Positions 1-6,544 of a stretch of 40,441 bases of DNA are shown here, in pieces. Under the pieces are notes generated by a model. It worked only from the letters and a program-made list of their open reading frames with translations. It searched no databases and was not told where the DNA came from. Source of the DNA: Pandoraea sp. ASV26. GTDB taxonomy: Bacteria; Pseudomonadota; Gammaproteobacteria; Burkholderiales; Burkholderiaceae. The translations under genes were made by a program, and so were the position numbers. Position 1 is the first letter of the stretch; the number at the start of each line of letters is the position of its first letter. Location: the NCBI RefSeq assembly GCF_016428915.1, contig NZ_JAELTP010000045.1, positions 1-40,441 on the forward strand, written 5' to 3'.

Positions 1-1057
1 AGCCATAGTCGTCGAACCAGCAAGCCCTCGCGCCCTGATAAGTGACGCAATCGAGCGCGATCTCCAACTCGTCGTCACGCCGCAGGTTGTAGCGCAGGCC
101 GATCATCATGGCGCGCTCGAGCATGTCGGGCGTGCCGTAAGGTGTCCACGTGTCGCGAATGCCGTCGTTACCGCCCGCGAGCGGAACCCCCGCGCGACGG
201 CACGCCATGAGCGGCGGCACAACGCGCGACGGCGGGGCCGTCGTAATCAGCGCCACCCCCGCATCCGCCAGACGCGCGAGCAACGCATCGGCGCGCGCGG
301 CCTCAAGTTCCCCCAGACAAAACGCATGCGACACCACCACCTTGCCTTGCATGCCCAGCGCCGCAATGCGCTCGAGCATCAGCTCGAACGAGAACACGCC
401 CATCTCGCCAGGCTCGTGCAGATGAATGTCGACAGGACAACCGTGCTTGTCGGCCAACGCGAACATGGCATCGAGCGATGCCCTCGGGTCGCGATCGATG
501 GCGCACGGATCGAGCCAGCCCAGCACGTCGGCCCCTCGCGCGAGCGCGTCGTCGAGCAAGGCAACCGTGCCCTCGCGATCCAGCACACCCGACTGCGGAA
601 ACGCAACGATCTGCATGTCCAGCGTATCCGCCAACGTGTCGCGCGAGGCCAGCACGCCATCGAGATGACGCAGGCCGGCATCGGTATCGATGTCGACATG
701 CGTGCGCAGTCGCGTGGTACCTGCCGCGAGGAACGCGCGCGCCAGCGCGAGCGACGCCGCGCCGGCATCGTGCCCGCTCTCGGCGCGCCATTGACGCTCG
801 TTGTCGATGCGATCGATCAGGCGCGAGCCGCACGCGTTGACGTACCACGGCAGGCCCCACACGGTCTTGTCCAGATGCGTGTGCGACTCCACGAGACCGG
901 GCATGAGCAACGCACCACGCGCGTCGATCTGGCGAGTGGCGGTGTCTTGTGCAACGGGCAACGAAGGCGCGATCGCCGCAATCCGCCCGCGCTCGACGCG
1001 CACCTCGACCGGCGCGCCATCGAGGCCGCGGGCGTTGCGTATGTCCAGTGTTGTCAT
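1..1057 (-). CDS. CodA-like amidohydrolase (cytosine deaminase family), C-terminus cut by the window edge
   Basis: The frame is open from an ATG at 1057 to the window start, giving 352 codons without a stop, so the C-terminus is missing. The family hydrolyses amino or amide groups on heterocycles such as cytosine with a metal in a TIM barrel. Visible signs are the short N-terminal beta domain, the metal-binding HTH pair (H59, H61) in VESHTHLDKT, a second histidine cluster in DIHLHEPGE, a histidine in VVVSHAFCLG and an aspartate in GGNDGIRDTW. The start overlaps the symporter stop as ATGA, so the two are translationally coupled. The neighbours (symporter, DUF3311, GntR) suggest uptake and deamination of one nitrogenous compound. 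The exact substrate cannot be read from the sequence. Confidence 0.85.
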   Translation of the reverse strand, partial: MTTLDIRNARGLDGAPVEVRVERGRIAAIAPSLPVAQDTATRQIDARGALLMPGLVESHTHLDKTVWGLPWYVNACGSRLIDRIDNERQWRAESGHDAGAASLALARAFLAAGTTRLRTHVDIDTDAGLRHLDGVLASRDTLADTLDMQIVAFPQSGVLDREGTVALLDDALARGADVLGWLDPCAIDRDPRASLDAMFALADKHGCPVDIHLHEPGEMGVFSFELMLERIAALGMQGKVVVSHAFCLGELEAARADALLARLADAGVALITTAPPSRVVPPLMACRRAGVPLAGGNDGIRDTWTPYGTPDMLERAMMIGLRYNLRRDDELEIALDCVTYQGARACWFDDYG

Positions 1058-2532
1058 GCCTTCCCCAAATTGATTTCTGTGGTGACGTTGTGCGAGCGCG
1101 TGAGCAGGCTCACCACCACAAACGTCACGCCATTGACGGCCAGCGCCACGAGGCCCATGTTGATCGACCCCACGGTATCCGGCGCGCCGGGCAGCAGCGT
1201 GTGAAGATTGATGTCGAACCCGACGGCCGCCGCCAGCACGACGGCGCCCGCCCCGATCCCCGCAAACGCCGCGTACTTGTTACCGAACGGGCGCGGCAGC
1301 AAGCTCGCCACGAACGACGGGAACAGTTGCGTGAGCAGGCTCGACGCGAACAGCGCCAACGCCACGAACGTCGCTCCGCCGCGCAACACGAAAAACACCG
1401 CCACCAGCCCGAAGCACGGCAACACGCGCTTGGCGAGCTTGCCCACGAAGGCCTCGCTGGCGTGCGGCGCGAAACCGTCGCGGTAGATGTTCTTCGCGAT
1501 CAACGTCGACGCATTGAGCAGGATCATCGAGCCCGGCACGAGCGCGGTCAACACCCCCACGCCACCAATCACGCCCACGAACCACGGCGAGAACGTCTGC
1601 TTCACGATACGCAGCAGCGCGAGATCCGAATCTGCCCCCGTGAGCCCCGGCACTTGCAGAATCGCCGCGAAACCCACGAAGAACATGAACGCGATGACCA
1701 TCTGGTACAGCGGCATCAGGATCGTGTTCTTGCGCACCGCACTCTCGCTTCTGGCCGCGTACACCGACGTGAAAACGTACGGATACAGGTAGTAACCGAG
1801 CGACGTGAGCAGGATCGTCGAGTTGTACCAGGACAGGGTCAGGCCGCTCGTGGGCATGTGCAGAAAGCCCGGACGCGCTGCCTCGATACGGTCGAACATC
1901 TCGCCGAAGCCGCCGAAGTAATGCAACGGCAGATAGATGCCGAGGAACACGGCGATCACCAGAATCAGAATGTCCTTGTAGATCGCAATGCTCGCGGAAC
2001 CGTGAATGCCCGACACCGTGATGTACAGCACCATCGCGATGGCACCGCACCAGATCGCGACCGACGGCGCAATCGTGCCGTACGACGCTTCGGACACGAT
2101 GATGCCCAGACCGCGCAACTGAATGATGAGCAGCGCCGTCATGCCGAGCACCGCCACCAGCGAGACGACAACGCCCAACGCACGCGAACGATACGCCGTG
2201 GCGAAGAAGTCCGAAAACGACACGCAACCGTGCCGCGTTGCGTGACGCCACGCCGCCGGCAACATCCAGTAGCCGAGCAGGTAGGCGATCGCGCCATACG
2301 CGAGGATGTAGAACGCGGGCGGCCCCTTGCTGTACGCCCAGCCGCTCGCGCCGAGGAACGTGAATGTCGAGAAGGCCTCGCCGGCCATCAGCAGGAACAC
2401 GAGCAGCGTGCCGAAGCCGCGACCGCCCACGGCCCACTGTTCCAGACTCATCGTGCGCCCGCGCTTCGCGCGCAACCCCACGAAAAGCGCAAAGGCGAGA
2501 AACGCCGCGATAACGGCCAGTGCAGCATTCAT
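1054..2532 (-). CDS. Sodium:solute symporter (SSS family)
   Basis: A 492-residue polytopic membrane protein, the usual SSS length, that imports a small solute with Na+. It begins MNAALAVIAAFLAF, directly a membrane segment, and has about 13 hydrophobic helices. The family-typical stretch GGRGFGTLLVFLLMAGEAFS lies after the first helix, followed by FTFLGASGWAYSKG. An upstream extension of the frame is ignored because it is low quality and overlaps the DUF3311 gene. This start overlaps that gene's stop by four bases (ATGA), and the stop overlaps the amidohydrolase start in the same way. The three genes therefore form a tightly coupled operon. The likely cargo is the substrate of the amidohydrolase, which is an inference from context. 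Confidence 0.88.
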   Translation of the reverse strand: MNAALAVIAAFLAFALFVGLRAKRGRTMSLEQWAVGGRGFGTLLVFLLMAGEAFSTFTFLGASGWAYSKGPPAFYILAYGAIAYLLGYWMLPAAWRHATRHGCVSFSDFFATAYRSRALGVVVSLVAVLGMTALLIIQLRGLGIIVSEASYGTIAPSVAIWCGAIAMVLYITVSGIHGSASIAIYKDILILVIAVFLGIYLPLHYFGGFGEMFDRIEAARPGFLHMPTSGLTLSWYNSTILLTSLGYYLYPYVFTSVYAARSESAVRKNTILMPLYQMVIAFMFFVGFAAILQVPGLTGADSDLALLRIVKQTFSPWFVGVIGGVGVLTALVPGSMILLNASTLIAKNIYRDGFAPHASEAFVGKLAKRVLPCFGLVAVFFVLRGGATFVALALFASSLLTQLFPSFVASLLPRPFGNKYAAFAGIGAGAVVLAAAVGFDINLHTLLPGAPDTVGSINMGLVALAVNGVTFVVVSLLTRSHNVTTEINLGKA

Positions 2533-2765
2533 GACGCCGCTCCGTCGTGTTCGCGAAGATCCTGCGCCGAGGCACTCGCCGCGTCGCGTGATCCGTCGAA
2601 CCGGAACATCACGACCATCACGACCGATGTGAGCAGCAGCCAGACGATATTCCACGTCATCAGGAACGGCAGCCCGGCGAGCCGGGTGCCCACGTGTTCG
2701 GCGAGCCAACCGCCGCTGTAAAAGGCCGCGATGGGAAGCGCAGCCAGGCAATGCACAGGTTTCAT
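2529..2765 (-). CDS. DUF3311/YhdT-like small membrane partner of the symporter
   Basis: A 78-residue protein with two predicted membrane helices (about residues 5-25 and 36-56) and a charged C-terminal tail. Small proteins of this type are regularly encoded just before SSS symporters (compare YhdT before PanF), which supports the call. A GGAG lies about six bases ahead of the ATG at 2765. It is the first gene of the minus-strand operon and faces the GntR regulator across a promoter region. Whether it is a true transporter subunit or an assembly factor is not known. Confidence 0.75.
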   Translation of the reverse strand: MKPVHCLAALPIAAFYSGGWLAEHVGTRLAGLPFLMTWNIVWLLLTSVVMVVMFRFDGSRDAASASAQDLREHDGAAS

Positions 2766-2903
2766 GACGTCTCCAGACCCAGAAAGGAATCAACGATCGG
2801 CCGCGCGAAGGTGGCCGTCGGCAGCCCGATGGCTTGACCGCTTCGCGACCGTCCGGGTGATGGCACTGCCTGTCGATTTGCCATATCATCAACCAAACGT
2901 CAC

Positions 2904-2921
2904 AAAATGGTTAACCATTTT
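2904..2921. promoter_or_regulatory. Perfect 18-bp palindrome, probable GntR operator
   Basis: The sequence aaaatggttaaccatttt is its own reverse complement. It lies in an A/T-rich island between the divergent symporter operon and the GntR gene. FCD-type GntR proteins bind short palindromes of the TGGTNNACCA kind. A further half-like element, ttgttgacca, follows at 2921-2930 and tcaacca precedes at 2889-2895. Confidence 0.6.
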
Positions 2922-3078
2922 TGTTGACCATTATCGGTAACGCATGGCCGAAATGCAAGGTCGCGCTGCCGGGACTGCCGAAACCGAGGGTTTTCCGGGA
3001 GGGGAAATCGGGAGTTGGGAGGGCCGGGTACAATGCGCCCCACATCTACGTGAACCGCGACTTTCAAGGAGATCAGGC

Positions 3079-3876
3079 TTGAGCCGCACCGCAGCACCGG
3101 CGTCGCCGCGCGACGCGTCCAGTACGGGAGTCACGCCCGACACGGCCCCGGGGTCGGCCGGCGACGACGGCTTGCCGGGCAACGCCGGTCAGCAGATCGA
3201 AGCGCGCGTCTATCTGGCGATCTCGCAAGCCCTGCTCTCGGGCAAGCTCCGGCCGGGCATGCCGCTGCGCGAGCGCAATCTGGCGCAGGCGTTCGGCTGC
3301 ACGCGCGGCGCGGTGCGCAAGGTGCTCGCCCGGCTCGGCTTCGAGGGCAAGCTGGTGCTCGAACCCAACCGGGGGGCGTTCGTGCCGCAACCGTCGCTCG
3401 ACGACATCCGCCAGACCTACCGCGCACGGCGTGTGCTGGAGACCGGGGTCATCGCGAGCATTTGCGGCCAGTTGAGCGCATCGCAGCTTGCGGTGCTCGA
3501 CGAGCACGTCGCGACCGAAGCGCGCTCCCATGCCGAAGGCACGCACGAGCGCTCGATCCGCCTGGCCGGTGAATTCCATCTGAAGTTGATCGGCATGGCC
3601 GATAGCGCCGAGCTCGACGCCTTTGCACGCCAACTCGTCGCCAAGACCGAACTTTACAAGGCGCTTTACGACCCGGCGGAGTTCATTCACTGCGCGCCGA
3701 CGGAGCACGCCCAGCTCGTCAGCCAGTTGCGCGACGGCAAGACGCAGGCGGCCATTGCGCTCGCCGCTGCACATCTGGACGAACTCGAAGCCCGGGTGCT
3801 CACCCGCGCGGCCGCCGCAGAGACGCCCGACTTTCGCGCCATTTTTGCCGAGGCCTTTGCGGGCGCGGCGTCCTGA
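3079..3876 (+). CDS. GntR family regulator with FCD domain
   Basis: A predicted DNA-binding repressor or activator of 265 residues. A TTG at 3079 is chosen because AAGGAG (3065-3070) lies eight bases before it; the frame further upstream runs through the promoter region and looks non-coding. Residues about 1-35 are an Ala/Pro/Gly-rich extension. The winged helix follows (about 38-100, with TRGAVRKVL as recognition helix), then an all-helical FCD effector domain (about 110-245) with metal or ligand residues such as the H of EFHLKLIGMAD. It is divergent from the amidohydrolase-symporter operon and probably senses its substrate or product. Confidence 0.85.
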   Translation: MSRTAAPASPRDASSTGVTPDTAPGSAGDDGLPGNAGQQIEARVYLAISQALLSGKLRPGMPLRERNLAQAFGCTRGAVRKVLARLGFEGKLVLEPNRGAFVPQPSLDDIRQTYRARRVLETGVIASICGQLSASQLAVLDEHVATEARSHAEGTHERSIRLAGEFHLKLIGMADSAELDAFARQLVAKTELYKALYDPAEFIHCAPTEHAQLVSQLRDGKTQAAIALAAAHLDELEARVLTRAAAAETPDFRAIFAEAFAGAAS

Positions 3877-4065
3877 GCCGCGCCCCCCGGATCCGGTATC
3901 GGCAGCAGCAGAGGTATCGGCCACGTCGGCACAGGCGACACCACCGGCTCTCGCCCGTCAAGCGGCGCGGCAATCCCGCCACGGGCACGCGGGTCGCATG
4001 GCACACACCCCGCATTCGGGGGTATATTGCGGCTCACACGAAAGCATGAAGCCCGAAGGAAGCCC

Positions 4066-5367
4066 ATGTCCCATCTGGTAGTCCACGGCGGCCAGCCGCT
4101 GCGCGGCCGCATCATTCCCTCCGCGAACAAGAACGCCGTTCTCCCGGTCCTTTGCGCCACGCTGCTCACCGACCAGCCCGTGCGCCTCATCGGCGTGCCC
4201 GAGATCACCGACGTTCGCAAGATCCTCGATATCTTCCGTCAGCTCGGCAGCGATGTGAGCGTCGATTTCGAGGCCGGCACGCTCGACATTCATCACCGCC
4301 ATACGAAGTTCGACCCGCGCACCGACCATCTGCCGGAAGAAATGCGCTCGTCGATCATGCTCGTGCCGCCGCTGCTCGCGCGATTCGGCGTCGCGCGCAT
4401 CGAAGACAACATCAAGGGCTGCACGCTCGGCGTGCGTGAGATCGACCCGCATATCGAAGTGCTGCGTCATTTCGGCGGACGTGTCGAGCGTACTGAAGGC
4501 TCGCTGCTCATCCACGCCGACGAAAGCCGCCCCGCGATCCATCACTGGCTCGATTACGCGTCGGTGACGACCACGGAAAACTTCGTGCTGTGCGCGGCGT
4601 CGGCCAAGGGCCGCTCGCAACTGAACAACGCGGCGTCCGAGCCCCACGTGCAGGAGTTCTGCCGCTTCATGCAGATGCTGGGCGTGCCCATCGAAGGCAT
4701 CGGCACGTCGCAACTCGCCATCGAAGGCGTGGAGCGCTTCGGCGGCGGCGAATTCCGCTTCGCCGAAGACTTCCATGAGATCACGACGTTCCTCGCGCTC
4801 GGCGCCATCACCGGCGGCGAAATCACGGTCAGGAACACGTCGCCGGATCAGTTCCCGCTGATCGATCGCACGTTCGCCAAGTTCGGCGTGAAGGTCGAGC
4901 ACCGCGACGGCTGGTCGACGGCCACCGCGCAAGGCAAGCTCAAGGTGCAGGCGCCGTTCACGCAGAACATTCTGACGAAGGTGGAAGCCGCACCGTGGCC
5001 GTATTTCCCGGTCGACCTGCTGCCGATCTTCATCGCGCTCGGCGTGAAGGCAGAGGGCAGCGCCATGTTCTGGAACAAGGTGTATGACGGCGCCATGGGC
5101 TGGTCGACCGAATTGTCGAAGTTCGGTGCGCACGTGTTCCAGTCCGATCCGCATCGCCTGATTACGTTCGGCGGCGTACCGCTCTCGCCCGCCGTCGTGG
5201 AGAGTCCGTACATCATCCGCGTGGCGATTGCGCTGCTGATGGTCGCAGCCAGCATCGACGGTCAATCGACCATCAAGAACGCCCAGCCGATCCGGCGCGC
5301 GCATCCGCGCTTCGTCGAAAACCTCTGTTCGGTCGGCGCCAACGTGGTCTGGTCGAACCCCGAGTAA
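4066..5367 (+). CDS. MurA-like UDP-N-acetylglucosamine 1-carboxyvinyltransferase paralogue
   Basis: A 433-residue member of the EPSP synthase/MurA fold. MurA transfers enolpyruvate from PEP to UDP-GlcNAc, the first committed step of peptidoglycan synthesis, in the cytoplasm. Key residues are present: K22 and N23 in SANKNAVLP, the PEP-binding cysteine C119 and R124 in KGCTLGVREID, and an aspartate D317 in PYFPVDLLP. The canonical glycines around these motifs differ (NKN rather than AKN). The ATG at 4066 has GAAGGA five bases upstream. In Burkholderiales the housekeeping murA sits in the his gene region, so this isolated copy with no cell-wall neighbours is probably a second, divergent enzyme. 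It could act on a related UDP-sugar. Confidence 0.8.
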   Translation: MSHLVVHGGQPLRGRIIPSANKNAVLPVLCATLLTDQPVRLIGVPEITDVRKILDIFRQLGSDVSVDFEAGTLDIHHRHTKFDPRTDHLPEEMRSSIMLVPPLLARFGVARIEDNIKGCTLGVREIDPHIEVLRHFGGRVERTEGSLLIHADESRPAIHHWLDYASVTTTENFVLCAASAKGRSQLNNAASEPHVQEFCRFMQMLGVPIEGIGTSQLAIEGVERFGGGEFRFAEDFHEITTFLALGAITGGEITVRNTSPDQFPLIDRTFAKFGVKVEHRDGWSTATAQGKLKVQAPFTQNILTKVEAAPWPYFPVDLLPIFIALGVKAEGSAMFWNKVYDGAMGWSTELSKFGAHVFQSDPHRLITFGGVPLSPAVVESPYIIRVAIALLMVAASIDGQSTIKNAQPIRRAHPRFVENLCSVGANVVWSNPE

Positions 5368-5380
5368 GTCGCTTGTTGGC

Positions 5381-5418
5381 GGCGTGAGCCCGCCCCCCCG
5401 GGGGGGGTCGGGCTCGCC
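5381..5418. repeat. GC-only hairpin with C7/G8 tracts after the murA-like gene
   Basis: An inverted repeat in which GAGCCCG (5386-5392) pairs with CGGGCTC (5409-5415). The centre is seven C followed by eight G (5393-5407). There is no T-tract, so it is not a classical intrinsic terminator, though it may stall polymerase or vary in length. Confidence 0.5.
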
Positions 5419-5632
5419 AGACGGGGCACGCCGGTGGCGGACGACCCCCCGATCGCCCACGTACCGGTCCTCACCCCAGCGAACCCGACGGCCGACCTTA
5501 CCTGAGCGGATCCCGTCCGAAATCCCCTCACCTTTGCCCGACGGCGGTTTACGTTTGCCGGACGGAAAAATATTTCCCCTGTGTCCGCATTTGCACCATA
5601 ACGGTGAAGCGCGACCAGGCGAATGTGAAAGA

Positions 5633-6544
5633 ATGGCGACCATCATGAGCGATCGTCCCCTGCCCTCGCAGCCGCTTGCGCCGCCCGTATCGCCCTATTC
5701 GGGCGATGCCCGGCCCATCTCGCCGCATGCCCGTCAGTTGTCGGGCGTGCGCGTCCTCGTTGTCGACGACATTCAGGAAGACCGCATGCTGCTGATGGAT
5801 TTCCTCAGCCAGCAGGGTTGCCGCGTGTACATTGCGCAGGACGGCCGCGATGGCTACTCGAAGGCCCGCACCGTGCAGCCCGATCTGATCCTCATGGATA
5901 TCCGCATGCCCGTGTGCGACGGTCTCGGCGCCTGCCGCCTGCTCAAGGCCGACCCCGGCACCCGCGACATTCCGCTGATCTTCCTCACGGCTGCCGCCCT
6001 GCCGGGTGAGCGCGTCGCTGGGCTCTCGGCAGGCGCGGTCGATTACGTCACGAAACCGTACGACTTCGAGGAAGTGCGCCTGCGTCTGTCGATTCACCTG
6101 AAGACCGCAGCCCCGGCGCCCACCGTCGCGAGCGAGGGCGACAAGCTCACGTCGCTGCCCGTGCAAGCGCATACGCTCGATGCCGTGCTCTTTCGTGCCA
6201 CGCGCGCGCTGCTGCTCGACCGGCTCGACACTACGCCCGAACTCACCGGTCTGGCCAGCGCCGTCGGCACCAACACGCGCCGCCTGAATCTGGCGTTTCG
6301 ACGCTGCGTCGGTGTGACGGTTTTCGACTTCCTGCGCGAAGAGCGCATGAAGGAAGCGCGCCGTCTGCTCGCGGACACGTCGCTCGACGTGCAGGAGGTG
6401 GCGAGCGCCGTCGGATTCGCAAGCGCCGCCAATTTCGCGACCGCCTTTCGCGAACGCTTCGGCATGCCGCCGAGCGCCTTTCGCGAACGTATCGCTCAGG
6501 TCGAGCCCACGCCTGACGAGTCTGGAGCGCCCCCCTCGCCATGA
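5633..6544 (+). CDS. Response regulator, REC domain fused to AraC-type HTH
   Basis: A 303-residue regulator. After about 35 disordered residues comes a receiver domain with the acidic pair D45/D46 in VVDDIQ, the phosphoacceptor D89 in LILMDIRMP and the lysine K141 in VTKPYDF. A linker follows, then two helix-turn-helix units of the AraC family (about 205-295), with the typical DVQEVASAVGFASAANF. It should bind DNA when phosphorylated. Its stop overlaps the start of the hybrid kinase as ATGA, so the kinase is the evident partner. The start could also be the ATG at 5645; neither has a strong ribosome binding site. Most bacterial response regulators use OmpR, NarL or NtrC output domains, so the AraC output is less usual. 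Confidence 0.85.
   Translation: MATIMSDRPLPSQPLAPPVSPYSGDARPISPHARQLSGVRVLVVDDIQEDRMLLMDFLSQQGCRVYIAQDGRDGYSKARTVQPDLILMDIRMPVCDGLGACRLLKADPGTRDIPLIFLTAAALPGERVAGLSAGAVDYVTKPYDFEEVRLRLSIHLKTAAPAPTVASEGDKLTSLPVQAHTLDAVLFRATRALLLDRLDTTPELTGLASAVGTNTRRLNLAFRRCVGVTVFDFLREERMKEARRLLADTSLDVQEVASAVGFASAANFATAFRERFGMPPSAFRERIAQVEPTPDESGAPPSP

Noticed and set aside
949-2721. Long plus-strand open frame of 590 codons
   Set aside because: It is the reverse shadow of the symporter gene, made almost wholly of Arg, His, Gln and Glu, as antisense frames are in high-GC genes.
3958-5646. Minus-strand frame of 562 codons across the murA-like gene
   Set aside because: Arg/His/Asp-rich antisense shadow; the plus strand encodes a clear MurA-family protein.
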